A stretch of DNA of 64,000 bases, from assembly GCA_027489335.1 (NCBI GenBank), contig JAIXZX010000003.1:1-64000 (forward strand), given 5' to 3'. Positions 1-9,018 of the stretch are shown piece after piece. This DNA comes from Caulobacteraceae bacterium. Its GTDB lineage: Bacteria > Pseudomonadota > Alphaproteobacteria > Caulobacterales > Caulobacteraceae. Made by a program: the position numbers and the translations under genes. Within the stretch, counting starts at the first letter, position 1, and the number at the start of each line of letters is the position of its first letter. A model generated the notes under the pieces. That model had not been told where the DNA came from. It worked only from the letters and a program-made list of their open reading frames with translations, and made no database searches.

Positions 1-195
1 GCCGAGCCCTATGCCGTGGCCAGGGACGCCGACGCGGTGGTGATCATCACCGAATGGGATCAGTTCCGGGCGCTCGACCTCGACCGCCTGAAGGCGGCCA
101 TGACGACCCCGGTTCTCGTAGATCTGCGCAATATCTACCGGCCTGAGGACGTTAGAGGGCTCGGGCTGGACTACACCAGCATCGGGCGAGCCTAA
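1..195 (+). CDS. ugd: UDP-glucose 6-dehydrogenase, C-terminal end (partial)
   Basis: Only the last 64 codons are in the window; the gene enters from the left edge in frame and stops with TAA. The visible part is the UDP-binding C-terminal domain of the UDP-glucose/GDP-mannose dehydrogenase family, with the tell-tale pieces ITEWDQFRALD, PVLVDLRNIY and the ending GLDYTSIGR. The family oxidises UDP-glucose to UDP-glucuronate with NAD+ in the cytoplasm. Three bases separate it from the sulfotransferase gene downstream, so the two are probably co-transcribed. Its place at the head of the polysaccharide genes implies that the polymer contains a uronic acid. A GDP-mannose dehydrogenase is less likely because the terminal motif is the Ugd type. 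Confidence 0.9.
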   Translation, partial: AEPYAVARDADAVVIITEWDQFRALDLDRLKAAMTTPVLVDLRNIYRPEDVRGLGLDYTSIGRA

Positions 196-198
196 GCG

Positions 199-1140
199 AT
201 GAGGGGGCGAGGGGCGGCTGTAGACGCAGTCATAATCGGCGCGCAGAAGGCTGGCTCCACAAGCCTCCAGGCAGGCTTGTCAGCGCATCCGGCTATCTAT
301 GCCCCAGGTGGCGAAGACCCGGTCTTCGAGCGGCAAGATCTCAATGAGGCGCAGCGTCAAGCGCACCTGGAACGACGTTTCCGTAGGGCTCACGATCGGG
401 TGAGGCTCTTAAAGCGACCCAACTATCTAGGCCTCGACGGGCCCGCCTCCCGGCTTTTCAGCATCGCCCCCGACTGCCGCCTCCTGGTGATGCTGCGAGA
501 GCCCCGGGAGCGGGCAGTCTCCGCATATGTTCACTACCAGCGGTTTGGCTTCCTCCCTGCTGAGCCCGTCGCGGAAGGTTTGGCGAAGGTGTTCGCTGGC
601 GACTACGACGCGCAGTACGCTCGCGCCGCAGAGGTGCGGGAGTTTGGCCTTTATGCGGCTGCGCTAACGCGCTGGAGCGATGTGTTTCCCCGCGAGCAAC
701 TGCTCGTTGTGACCTTCGAGTCGTTCAAGATCGAGCCGCGCGCGGTCTTTGACAGGGCTTGCGCCTTTCTAGGCGTCCAACAGGGGCAATATCCTTCAGC
801 TCTGTTCGAGAGAGCCAATGAAGGCGCCTATTCGCCCGACTCTATGGCGGCCTATCAGACCGTGAATGATGTGTTCTTCAGGTATTCTGAGGGGCGTATG
901 ACCCGGAGGCTTCGGCCGTCTTTGTCGCCGGCCAAGCTTCTGAAGGGTGTGTCGGCCCTGTCGCTGGCGCGGTCCGCGCGCCAGAGCAAAAGCGCCAAGC
1001 CGATCCTGCCACACGATCTGGCGGCTCGGATCTCCGACTACTACGCGCACGATTTGGCGCGGCTGGAGAAAGACTGGGGCATCAGCTTCGGCGCGCCAGC
1101 CATGGCGCCCCATGAATATCCTGAGCGCCAGCATGGCTGA
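199..1140 (+). CDS. PAPS-dependent sulfotransferase (carbohydrate type)
   Basis: A 313-residue cytoplasmic protein with no signal peptide. The 5'-phosphosulfate binding loop is GAQKAGSTS at residues 14-22 (catalytic Lys17). The 3'-phosphate site is LREPRERAVSAYVHY near residues 98-113, with the invariant Arg and Ser. The family moves sulfate from PAPS to a sugar hydroxyl and releases PAP. The ATG at 199 follows the ugd stop by three bases, with GGGCGAG inside ugd as a possible ribosome site. The end overlaps the next glycosyltransferase by 8 bases, which indicates translational coupling. Together with two further sulfotransferases and cysQ in the same locus, it points to sulfation of the polysaccharide; the acceptor sugar cannot be told from sequence. 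Confidence 0.88.
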   Translation: MRGRGAAVDAVIIGAQKAGSTSLQAGLSAHPAIYAPGGEDPVFERQDLNEAQRQAHLERRFRRAHDRVRLLKRPNYLGLDGPASRLFSIAPDCRLLVMLREPRERAVSAYVHYQRFGFLPAEPVAEGLAKVFAGDYDAQYARAAEVREFGLYAAALTRWSDVFPREQLLVVTFESFKIEPRAVFDRACAFLGVQQGQYPSALFERANEGAYSPDSMAAYQTVNDVFFRYSEGRMTRRLRPSLSPAKLLKGVSALSLARSARQSKSAKPILPHDLAARISDYYAHDLARLEKDWGISFGAPAMAPHEYPERQHG

Positions 1141-2239
1141 GCATCGGCTCCTGATCTACCATGAGACAGATGGCCGGAAATACTTCCGGCTGCTGGACGA
1201 CGTGTCGGCAGACCTCGGTTTGGCGCTCCCCCAATATCGTAACATTGTGGTGGTCAAGCGCTTGGCTAAGGATCTGGTCCGCCGGCAGCCAGGGCGAGAA
1301 GCCATCGCGCGCTTTGCGAACAACCTGCCGCTCCGCCTGTCGAGCGCTGGCCGGCGGGGGGAGGTCGTGGTGGCGGGCTTGCCGCCTTTCGATTTACGCG
1401 TTGGCCGATTGCTCGCCCTGGCGCGCCATAATCGCGTGATCTACCACAACTCCTGGCATGATTGGGGCGGCGACTTTCAGCCGCGCAGGTACGGTCCGCT
1501 GACCAAGCAGGCGAAGGCGTTGTGGCGCCGCTTCCTCTCCCATCCCAATGTGGAGACGGTTGCGGTCACGCCGCTTTCGCAGAAGGGTCTGGCCGACTTT
1601 GCCGGTCGAGAGACCCACCTCATACCGCATGCGGTCGAGGAGGGCTTCTACCTCGCCGCCCGCGAGGCGCTGGACCCGCCGGGTCCTATTCGCTTGCTTT
1701 ATGTGGGTTACCTTGAAGAGCGTAAGGGTGTCCCGCTGGTTCTCGATCTGGCGGCGAGACTTGGCGTCACGGCGCAGGTCGTACTGGCCGGCGATGGGCC
1801 GCTACGTCGAGACGTGGAGGCTGCGCAGGCTTCAGGCCAGGTGACCTATCTCGGCCCCATCGGCGACCGGCGACGCATGATGGACGTGTTCGGGCAGGCC
1901 GACTTGCTGCTGGCGCCTTCCAAGCGCACAGCCAAGTGGGAAGAGTTGTTCGGCCGCGTCATTGTGGAGGCCTTCGCCTCTGGCGCTCCGGTGTTCGCTT
2001 CCGATCACGTGGGGCCCCGCTTGCTGATCCAGCCTGGAATCAATGGCGAATTGTTCGCTGAGGACGACATCGCCGCCTATGCCACGAAGATTGAGGCCTT
2101 GGCCGCCGACCGCGTGAGACTGGGCCGTATGGCTGATGCAGCGCGCGCCTCTGCGGCGCCATATGCAGACAGCGCGGTGTTCGATCTCTGGCGCGCTCTG
2201 ATCGCCCGCAACCTCGCCGCGGCCGAGGCGCTGCGATGA
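1133..2239 (+). CDS. GT4-family glycosyltransferase
   Basis: A 368-residue protein from the ATG at 1133, which overlaps the sulfotransferase stop. The frame stays open further upstream, but residues before this ATG would lie in the sulfotransferase and look like shadow sequence. The C-terminal half has the GT-B nucleotide-sugar site: RLLYVGYLEERKGVPLVLDL near residue 190, then PSKRTAKWEELFGRVIVEAF with the paired glutamates (E-x7-E) of retaining GT4 enzymes. It probably transfers one sugar to the growing lipid-linked repeat unit at the inner membrane. Donor and linkage cannot be predicted. The stop overlaps the start of the next glycosyltransferase (ATGA). Confidence 0.87.
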   Translation: MAEHRLLIYHETDGRKYFRLLDDVSADLGLALPQYRNIVVVKRLAKDLVRRQPGREAIARFANNLPLRLSSAGRRGEVVVAGLPPFDLRVGRLLALARHNRVIYHNSWHDWGGDFQPRRYGPLTKQAKALWRRFLSHPNVETVAVTPLSQKGLADFAGRETHLIPHAVEEGFYLAAREALDPPGPIRLLYVGYLEERKGVPLVLDLAARLGVTAQVVLAGDGPLRRDVEAAQASGQVTYLGPIGDRRRMMDVFGQADLLLAPSKRTAKWEELFGRVIVEAFASGAPVFASDHVGPRLLIQPGINGELFAEDDIAAYATKIEALAADRVRLGRMADAARASAAPYADSAVFDLWRALIARNLAAAEALR

Positions 2240-3426
2240 GGGTCCTGCTGGTCAATGACTACTATCCCCCCCAGACGGTCGGCGGCGCGGAGGTCGTTGT
2301 GGCCGAACTGGCCGCGGCCCTCATCGGACGGGGCCATGAGGTAACTGTTTTGACGTCGTTCCAGGCTGAAAGTCTGGCCGGCGAAGAAATCCGCAGCACA
2401 GGCGCCCTGGCCCGCTACGGCGCACCGGGCGCAGAACGTTCCATCCTGAGCCGCGCCGAGCGGATGCTTCTAGCCCCGGAGCGGGTCGCCCCGGTGTTGG
2501 CGGAGGCCCTGGCTGGGGCTGGGCGCTTCGACGTGGTCCATACCCATAACTTGCGCCTGCTCGGGCTCTCCGCCTGGGCCTGGCTTAGTGCGCATGTCGC
2601 GCCGGTCGTCCACACGGCCCACGACTACTTTCTCGTCTGTCCATTCAGCGGGATGTACCGCGGTGGGCGAAGGTGTGAGGAGGCTTGTGGACGTTGTGCG
2701 CTCTACCACGCCCGCCGTCAGGACAGAATGTCTGCCCTGACTGGGCTTACGGCCCCCAGTCGTCATGTTCTTGAGTTGTTGGAGGCAAAGGTCGGCGGGG
2801 TGGCCAGAGTTCCCTGGCGGCGCGTCGTCCCCAATGGGGTTTCGCTTCCGAACAGGATGGCCCAGAGAACCCTGGCGACCGACGGAGCTCTGCGCGTCGG
2901 CTATCTGGGCCGCCTGGTGGACCGGAAAGGGATCCACGCCTTCCTGGCTGCCGCGTCGAGGCCCTATGAACAGCCCATCCGTTTCCTCGTTGCGGGCCGC
3001 GGAGAGGGCGCGAGTCAGGCCGCCGTGGAGGCTGCGGCGGCGCGGGGTGATATCGTCTATCTTGGCCACACTGATCGTGAGGCCTTTTTTGATCAGATCG
3101 ATCTTCTGGTCGTCCCATCAGAGTGGGATGAGCCATTCGGCCTCGTCATCTCAGAGGCGCAACTGCGGGGCGTGCCGGTGCTGGCCAGCGCCCGTGGGGC
3201 CTTGCCGGAAATGTTGGCCGTCTGGGGCGGCGGCGAGGCTTTCGACGGGGAAGATCTGGGGCAGGCGCTTAGCGGTGCGCTCGTCCGACTGTGCGCAGAA
3301 CCCGACCGCTTCAAGGCGTGGCTTACACGCTTGGATCGGCCGAGCGCTGAGGGCATGGGGTGGGCCGATGCCGCGGCCGCCTATGAAGAACTTTACCTCA
3401 CGGTCGTCGCCGATGGCCAGAGATAG
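2236..3426 (+). CDS. GT4-family glycosyltransferase
   Basis: A 396-residue GT-B glycosyltransferase. The N-terminal domain begins MRVLLVNDYYPPQTVGGAE, the usual GT4 opening with a glycine-rich loop. The C-terminal donor domain has YLGRLVDRKGI and then PSEWDEPFGLVISEAQLRG, carrying the E-x7-E pair. A cysteine-rich insert around residues 139-156 (CPFSGMYRGGRRCEEACGRC) resembles inserts seen in some bacterial family members and might bind metal or form disulfides; this is inference. It overlaps the upstream glycosyltransferase by four bases (ATGA) and precedes the acyltransferase gene by 15 bases, so it is part of the same plus-strand operon. Confidence 0.87.
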   Translation: MRVLLVNDYYPPQTVGGAEVVVAELAAALIGRGHEVTVLTSFQAESLAGEEIRSTGALARYGAPGAERSILSRAERMLLAPERVAPVLAEALAGAGRFDVVHTHNLRLLGLSAWAWLSAHVAPVVHTAHDYFLVCPFSGMYRGGRRCEEACGRCALYHARRQDRMSALTGLTAPSRHVLELLEAKVGGVARVPWRRVVPNGVSLPNRMAQRTLATDGALRVGYLGRLVDRKGIHAFLAAASRPYEQPIRFLVAGRGEGASQAAVEAAAARGDIVYLGHTDREAFFDQIDLLVVPSEWDEPFGLVISEAQLRGVPVLASARGALPEMLAVWGGGEAFDGEDLGQALSGALVRLCAEPDRFKAWLTRLDRPSAEGMGWADAAAAYEELYLTVVADGQR

Positions 3427-3441
3427 GTCAGAGCAGCGTCC

Positions 3442-4557
3442 ATGGTGCTGAAAATCTTCAAGCGTGCTTTGGCGATTTTATCGGAGCCTCCGAGCCCAAC
3501 TGCGCCGCGTCACCTTCCAACGCTCGACGGTATTCGGGGTCTTGCGGCGCTCATCGTGTTCGTCAGTCACGCCGCGAACCTAGGTTTCCTGCCGAGCATA
3601 CTTGGCGGCGGTGCTGGCAAGCTCGGCGTGGCGATGTTCTTCATCCTGAGCGGATTCCTGATGTCATATCTCTATGGGGATGACGTATTCGGCAGGGATA
3701 GCGTATCCCGTTACTGGCGCCATAGATTGGCTAGGGTTCTTCCTCTGTACTTCTTGGTTGTGATTACATCTATTGGAATATCGGGCGCCGCAGGATTGTG
3801 GATATTTCCGATAGATGACGCACAGTCCATATTGGTCCATATGTTCATGATTCATGGGGTCAACACCCTGTGGACGATACCTGTTGAGGTCCATTTCTAT
3901 CTGGCGTTCATCTTTATCTGGTGGATGGCAAGTCAGCGCCGCTTGGTGGCGGGGCTGATCATAGTCCAAGTGGCGGCGGCGGGGCTCGCCCTTGGCCTGC
4001 TCGGCCGCACCGACACCTATGTCATCTGGTTCTGGATTCATCTGTTTTTGCTTGGCGCAACCGTTGGGATGCTCTGGAAGCGGCGACACGTCCAGCTCAC
4101 GGCGTTGCGGACTCGATGGTGGGCTCAAGCGCTTGGTTGGATCAGTCTCGGGGCGGTAGTCCTGGCCTTCCCCAAGGTGCGAGCCACTCTGGGTGCGCCC
4201 GTTCTGCCTGAGTGGGCCGACCCGTTGATTGTCGGCTCAGCCGCTGCTTTCCTACTCGCAATGCTGGTCGAGGTCGGACCCTCAGCCTGGATGAAGCACC
4301 GCTTCATGGTGTGGATGGGATCGATCTCGTATGGGTTCTACCTGATCCACTACCCGGTTCTGCGAACCCTGGAGCTGCACTTCCAGCCAACATCGACAAT
4401 GTCAGGGTTGGGTCTGGCGCTCCTCGGACTGGGTGTGACTGCGCTTATCTCGCAAGTATCACTGATGATGTTTGAGCGACCAGTGCAGAAGCTGGTTGCA
4501 GAGGCGGGCGTTCGGACCGCCGGGGCATCCATGCCCAAGCAGGATAGAATTGGATAG
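3442..4557 (+). CDS. Acyltransferase-3 family membrane protein
   Basis: A 371-residue integral membrane protein with about ten hydrophobic segments. The acyltransferase-3 signature is clear near the N-terminus: LDGIRGLAALIVFVSHAAN, with the conserved Arg and catalytic His, followed by GVAMFFILSGFLMSY. Members O-acetylate or otherwise acylate sugars at the inner membrane. There is no C-terminal SGNH domain, in contrast to its neighbour. Bases from about 3690 to 3870 are noticeably richer in A/T than the surrounding genes, which may reflect transfer from another genome. It probably decorates the repeat unit built by the neighbouring glycosyltransferases. Confidence 0.88.
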   Translation: MVLKIFKRALAILSEPPSPTAPRHLPTLDGIRGLAALIVFVSHAANLGFLPSILGGGAGKLGVAMFFILSGFLMSYLYGDDVFGRDSVSRYWRHRLARVLPLYFLVVITSIGISGAAGLWIFPIDDAQSILVHMFMIHGVNTLWTIPVEVHFYLAFIFIWWMASQRRLVAGLIIVQVAAAGLALGLLGRTDTYVIWFWIHLFLLGATVGMLWKRRHVQLTALRTRWWAQALGWISLGAVVLAFPKVRATLGAPVLPEWADPLIVGSAAAFLLAMLVEVGPSAWMKHRFMVWMGSISYGFYLIHYPVLRTLELHFQPTSTMSGLGLALLGLGVTALISQVSLMMFERPVQKLVAEAGVRTAGASMPKQDRIG

Positions 4558-4600
4558 TTGTAATGTGTCGCAGCTTCCAAATCGAATTGAGGGTCAGTTA

Positions 4601-6553
4601 GTGGAATATCGGCGAGATATAGACGGCTTGAGAGCGGTCGCCGTTGGCACTGTAGTGATATTCCATGCTTTTCCGCTGGCCCTGCCGGGCGGTTACATCG
4701 GCGTTGATGTTTTTTTTGTGATATCCGGATATTTAATCACGTCTATAATTCATAGAGAAATCCAAGAAAGCAGGTTCTCTATAAGAAAATTCTACGAGCG
4801 GAGATTTCGGAGAATCATTCCCGCTCTCATGTTTGCTATTGTGCTTACAACTATCGCCGGGTGGATAGTTCTGTCGCCACCAGACTTCACCGAGTACGGT
4901 GAAAGTCTTGTTGCTACGTCCGCGTTCATGTCGAATATATATTTCTGGCTAACAGGCGGATATTTTAGCGGGCCAGCTCACGAGAAGGCGTTGCTGCACA
5001 CGTGGTCGCTGGCAGTTGAGGAGCAATTCTACGTCATTTGGCCTATTGTTCTCATCGCTCTCGCCAAAGTTCCACGGAAGTGGTTTGTAACCGCGTTCGC
5101 AGCCATCTTCCTTGGCTCCTTGTTCTTGGCCGAGTTCCGGTTAAGCGAGCAGCCGTTGGAAGTATTTTTCGGCTTCCACACCCGGGCTTGGGAGCTTCTG
5201 GTGGGCGCCGCAATCGCTGTCGGGCTTGTTCCGATGCTCAAGGGACGTCGCGTTGCCGACTTCCTTGTTCTGATGGGGCTGGCCCTTATCATTGGGAGCG
5301 CATTGCTTCTGCAGCCTGAAAGTCGCTTTCCAGGAATCGCCGCCCTACCAGCGTGCATTGGAACTTTGCTAGTTATCCAGTACGGCGCCGACGCCCAGAC
5401 CGCATCAATACTCAGGCTGCGCCCTGTGGTATTCATTGGTCTCATCTCATACTCCCTTTATCTTTGGCATTGGCCGGTCCTGGTTCTGGGGCGACTCTCT
5501 CTAGAGCAGCCGCCCTCGACAGGGCAGACGTTCCTGATGCTTGTGGTCGCGGTCATCGGCGCTGTGGTGTCTTGGCGTTTTGTCGAAAGGCCGTTCCGCC
5601 GACCCAGTCCAGAGCGTCTGCCGCTATCCAGCTTCGCGCCCCCTATCGGGGCCCTGGCGCTGGCCGGCGCAGCGGGCGGCTTTCTGCTGCTGACTGATGG
5701 GGCGGAGTTTCGCGCTCCCCCGCAATCGCTTCGCTACGCCAGCGTTGGAGACGACTTCAATCCCAGGCGCGCCGCCTGCCTCACTGATCAATACAGTGGC
5801 CACGTCGCTCCATTAGATGGCTGCACCTTCGGCGGTGAACCGATCTCGATCGTCGTGTGGGGAGACTCTCATGCCGACGCCATAACGCCGGGGGTCGAGG
5901 AATGGGCCGTCCGGCAAGGGCTCGGTGGCCGGCAGATCACGAAGAGCGCCTGCCCACCGCTGCTGGGCGTGACCCTCGCGACGCTGGCCGGCCCTCGCCT
6001 TGGTTGCGCCAGGGCGAACTTGGAAACCCTGAAGGCAATCGAGATGACGCAGCCGGCGATCGTATTCCTGGCTGCTCGCTGGTCGCGCTACGTTGAGGCT
6101 TCACCTTCGCAGGAGGGCGGCGAGTTCTTCCTCACCGATGCTGATCCCTTAACTGACCGCGCCGGGAACCGGCAGAGCTTCTCAACGGCCCTGGATGAAA
6201 CAGTGGCGCGGATCAAAGGGGTCGCCCCGGAAACACGGGTCGTAATCCTTGGTCCCCTGCCGGAATGGGACGCCAACCCTGTTCGCTGCGCGGTCCGTAA
6301 GGCTTTTCGTGGCAACGTAGCGGACGGGTGCTTTGAGCGCCCCAGCACGGAGTTTGAAGCCCACACCAGAGTCGTCGAGAACAGCATTAGGGCGACGGTT
6401 GCAACCAGCCGAGCTGCAGCTGTGTGGCCTGGGGACGTTCTATGTGACGCTAGCGTGTGCCGTGCCGCCATAGGCGGGGAGTTGCTCTATCGCGATGACG
6501 ATCATCTCTCAGCGATGGGGGCCAAGATCCTTGTGAGGCGGCTGTTGGACTAG
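4601..6553 (+). CDS. Acyltransferase-3 with C-terminal SGNH hydrolase domain (OafA-like)
   Basis: About 650 residues from GTG 4601, which follows GAGGGT at a suitable distance; GTG 4565 is an in-frame alternative. The protein starts EYRRDIDGLRAVAV, with the conserved His in IFHAFP and VDVFFVISGYLI, as in OafA-type acyltransferases. Roughly ten membrane segments are followed by a periplasmic SGNH domain from about residue 390. That domain shows the GDSH block in IVVWGDSHADAI and the DxxH block in DDDHLSAMG. The membrane half takes the acyl group and the SGNH half is thought to place it on the glycan in this family. The first about 400 bases are AT-rich (a run of seven T at about 4709), unlike the 3' half, suggesting mosaic origin. 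Confidence 0.88.
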   Translation: MEYRRDIDGLRAVAVGTVVIFHAFPLALPGGYIGVDVFFVISGYLITSIIHREIQESRFSIRKFYERRFRRIIPALMFAIVLTTIAGWIVLSPPDFTEYGESLVATSAFMSNIYFWLTGGYFSGPAHEKALLHTWSLAVEEQFYVIWPIVLIALAKVPRKWFVTAFAAIFLGSLFLAEFRLSEQPLEVFFGFHTRAWELLVGAAIAVGLVPMLKGRRVADFLVLMGLALIIGSALLLQPESRFPGIAALPACIGTLLVIQYGADAQTASILRLRPVVFIGLISYSLYLWHWPVLVLGRLSLEQPPSTGQTFLMLVVAVIGAVVSWRFVERPFRRPSPERLPLSSFAPPIGALALAGAAGGFLLLTDGAEFRAPPQSLRYASVGDDFNPRRAACLTDQYSGHVAPLDGCTFGGEPISIVVWGDSHADAITPGVEEWAVRQGLGGRQITKSACPPLLGVTLATLAGPRLGCARANLETLKAIEMTQPAIVFLAARWSRYVEASPSQEGGEFFLTDADPLTDRAGNRQSFSTALDETVARIKGVAPETRVVILGPLPEWDANPVRCAVRKAFRGNVADGCFERPSTEFEAHTRVVENSIRATVATSRAAAVWPGDVLCDASVCRAAIGGELLYRDDDHLSAMGAKILVRRLLD

Positions 6554-6570
6554 GTTTGCCGCGCCATGTG

Positions 6571-7926
6571 TCAGGCGCTCTGCCAGGAATGGCTCCTGTT
6601 CGGCGCCGTGGAGCCGCGGAGCAGCCTTAGCAGGAGAGCAAACGCTACAACTGGGATGACAATCAGGACGTATCGTCGCGGCGAAATGTTGCTGACGCCG
6701 AACTGAATCATGTCGGAGATGAACTGAACCCCGAGGACAAGGCTGAATGGGTTGATGAGGTAGTCTCTGTAGCGGTCTCGTAGGGCCCCGAGGATTAACC
6801 CGGTCAGAATGCCACATACGAGGGGCCCCAAGAGGCCGAAGTTGTAGAACCACTCCCCAGGACCAGAGATAGGCAACCCCATAATGCGAGTGGGCTCGAA
6901 GATGCGCGCCACTTCCACGCCGGTGTTGATCACTTCGGGCTTCCCAGGCCACGCCCACCGAGGAATGACGCTAACAAGAGCTAGCCACATATCCTGGCCA
7001 TATCGTAGCGGGAGACCTCCATCGATCATCTTCACGATCGATGTAAAGGCATCATAGATATGCAGGTTAACCGAAATCATTAAATTCTGGGCGTCGAGAC
7101 CAGTGTACGTGCGGGTCTCGATATTGCGTGTCAGCGTCTGGCGGAGATTCGCCAAAAAGAATAGCAATAGTGCTGGAAGGAGGCCGGCCATTACCAGAAC
7201 GGCGGTGCTTTTCTTGGGCAGTCGCCCTTGGCGCATGGCAAGGCGCCAATCACCACCATAGAGCCAAAAGCCGCCGAGAAGTGCTACTATAGGAAGAACT
7301 ACAGAGTTCCGGGATCCCATCAGAGCGATGAAGGCGCCAAAGAATACAAACAGAACAAGACCACCATACATAAGCATCTTCTGGCGACGCTGATACATGA
7401 GTAGCACGAAGGCGCTCGTGAAATACATCGTCGACGGAAGGATCTCTGTAAGGCGGCCGGCGACCCCTAACCCCTTATCAATGCGAACATATCGCATCAT
7501 CTGGGTTATCGAAGGTACAGTTGCAATGATGACCACCACTGCGACTAGTGAGGCAGCCCAAAACACGGCGGTTGCGGTCAGTATGACCTTGGTTTCATCC
7601 TGATGCGGGACGTGGGGAATGATATTCCTGAGGACAGTGCCCCGTGCACTGAGGGCGAGCCCGACAAAGACGCCCAAAAGCATTTCGACAACGAGGAGAT
7701 GGGTCAGTGCGAACAGACCCGTATCCCCGCGGAAGTCTGGAAGGAAGGCGGGACTCGGGCTGAGACCAAAGAGATGGACCCCTGCGGCGCGCACAAGGAA
7801 CACAAGCGCGAAATAGCCGCAGAAGATGCCAACCACATCCACCGGATACCGCCCAAAAGTTCGGTAGACCGCCGCCAGAGCGCCGGCGGTCACCGCCAGG
7901 CCCATCAAGACTGTCAGCGTGTACAT
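6571..7926 (-). CDS. Wzy-like O-antigen/oligosaccharide repeat-unit polymerase
   Basis: A 451-residue protein made mostly of hydrophobic segments (about 11-12). It carries ALMGSRNSVVLPIVAL in mid-protein and later SVIPRWAWPGKPEV and PISGPGEWFYNFGLLGP, patterns I associate with the oligosaccharide repeat unit polymerase family. Wzy enzymes join flipped lipid-linked repeats on the periplasmic face. Its stop is 17 bases from the convergent acyltransferase stop, and it lies 4 bases after the sulfotransferase gene on the same strand, so those two are co-transcribed. Polymerase assignment rests on topology and short motifs because Wzy sequences diverge strongly. A second polymerase/ligase-family protein lies at 20588-21961. 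Confidence 0.75.
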   Translation of the reverse strand: MYTLTVLMGLAVTAGALAAVYRTFGRYPVDVVGIFCGYFALVFLVRAAGVHLFGLSPSPAFLPDFRGDTGLFALTHLLVVEMLLGVFVGLALSARGTVLRNIIPHVPHQDETKVILTATAVFWAASLVAVVVIIATVPSITQMMRYVRIDKGLGVAGRLTEILPSTMYFTSAFVLLMYQRRQKMLMYGGLVLFVFFGAFIALMGSRNSVVLPIVALLGGFWLYGGDWRLAMRQGRLPKKSTAVLVMAGLLPALLLFFLANLRQTLTRNIETRTYTGLDAQNLMISVNLHIYDAFTSIVKMIDGGLPLRYGQDMWLALVSVIPRWAWPGKPEVINTGVEVARIFEPTRIMGLPISGPGEWFYNFGLLGPLVCGILTGLILGALRDRYRDYLINPFSLVLGVQFISDMIQFGVSNISPRRYVLIVIPVVAFALLLRLLRGSTAPNRSHSWQSA

Positions 7927-7930
7927 GGGC

Positions 7931-8788
7931 TCAAATCTCCGAAGACGCTGATCGCGGGTTGGCGCCCCAGCCCGCTAAGTCACGTCCAGTCATAGCCTGC
8001 AGTTGATGTATGTCAGGTGCAAGGCTGGCGGCCATGGCCTGGAGGATGTCGGCCGGGGGCGCGGCGTTGGCGTCGAACCGGCCACGTTCAAACAGGGTCC
8101 GCTGCAGCAAGGGGTTATATTTGGCGATCCCGACCAGGCGGGAGAGGCCGATGGCCCGCAGGGCCCATCCACCTTTGCGCAACAGATTCACGAGACCAGG
8201 CGCCCTCGCCCTGCCGCCTTCCAGAACGCGCTCTTCGTAGGGCAGGTCGGGGAAGAAGGGGGCGCCTACGGCCTCGCATAGCTGGCGTCCGAAGCCGACC
8301 GGATCTGCCTTGAGGTCGTCGAACCACAGCAACCGCACCTGGTCGGGGGGGAAACGCTTGTAGACATGGGTCAGATGTTCTGCGTAGCGGCTGTGGTCGA
8401 GGATTTCCGGGAAAATTTCCAGCGCCTCTGATAGAGGCGCCCGGGTCCGCCCAACCCGCAGCATGTATTTGTAGTGGGATACGGCCCGTTCGACGGGATC
8501 GCGTAGCGACACGAGCAACCGGACACCCGGCAGGTCTGTGGCGATCCGGTCAATGGCCTCGGCCGAGTAGAGATAATCATGAGACAATTCGCCCACGGCG
8601 GCGGCGTCGTGGGGCGCGCCTGCGAAGTGTCGTCCATACCAGTCTGCACCGAAGTGGTAGAATTTGTCGAAATAGTACAGGTCTTTGACCTCGGGCACGT
8701 AGACGGCTGGATGGGCTTCCAGGATTTTGTAGATCCAGGTGGAGCCGGCCTTGTCCGCGCCGATGTAGAGGAAGGTGGGCTTTGTCAT
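7931..8788 (-). CDS. PAPS-dependent sulfotransferase
   Basis: A 285-residue protein from the ATG at 8788 (MTKPTFLYIGADKAGSTW). A longer in-frame start at 8875 would add 29 residues with no family resemblance. The PAPS 5'-loop is GADKAGSTW and the 3'-phosphate block is SLRDPVERAVSHYKYM, both textbook for the carbohydrate sulfotransferase fold. It is followed after 4 bases by the Wzy-like gene. It is the second of three sulfotransferases in the locus and is distinct in sequence from the one at 199-1140, so the two probably act on different hydroxyls or sugars. Confidence 0.87.
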   Translation of the reverse strand: MTKPTFLYIGADKAGSTWIYKILEAHPAVYVPEVKDLYYFDKFYHFGADWYGRHFAGAPHDAAAVGELSHDYLYSAEAIDRIATDLPGVRLLVSLRDPVERAVSHYKYMLRVGRTRAPLSEALEIFPEILDHSRYAEHLTHVYKRFPPDQVRLLWFDDLKADPVGFGRQLCEAVGAPFFPDLPYEERVLEGGRARAPGLVNLLRKGGWALRAIGLSRLVGIAKYNPLLQRTLFERGRFDANAAPPADILQAMAASLAPDIHQLQAMTGRDLAGWGANPRSASSEI

Positions 8789-9018
8789 GCGATTGGTGCG
8801 CGCTTCCGGGTCGGTGGGATCGGATTGAGCCAAGGGCCCAGCCTTCGAGGGGGAATGCAGCAAGGGGCGCGCCACGCGGCGCTCTCCCTCATGTGCTGAT
8901 CACCGAACTGGCTGTCAGTCCGACGGCGCCCTATTCCGGCGCCCGTCTCGTGGCGGAATGGCATGGGCTCTGCTAGTCGAACAACAGATTGTTGCGGCGC
9001 ACACGAAGAGGTCCCGAG
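8789..9018. promoter_or_regulatory. Divergent intergenic region between two sulfotransferase genes
   Basis: The 230 bases separate a minus-strand sulfotransferase (start 8788) from a plus-strand one (start 9019) and must carry both promoters. No consensus promoter pair stands out. Part of the stretch is open in several frames but without family similarity. The only clear signal is GAAGAGG at 9005-9011, the ribosome site for the plus-strand gene. Confidence 0.35.
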
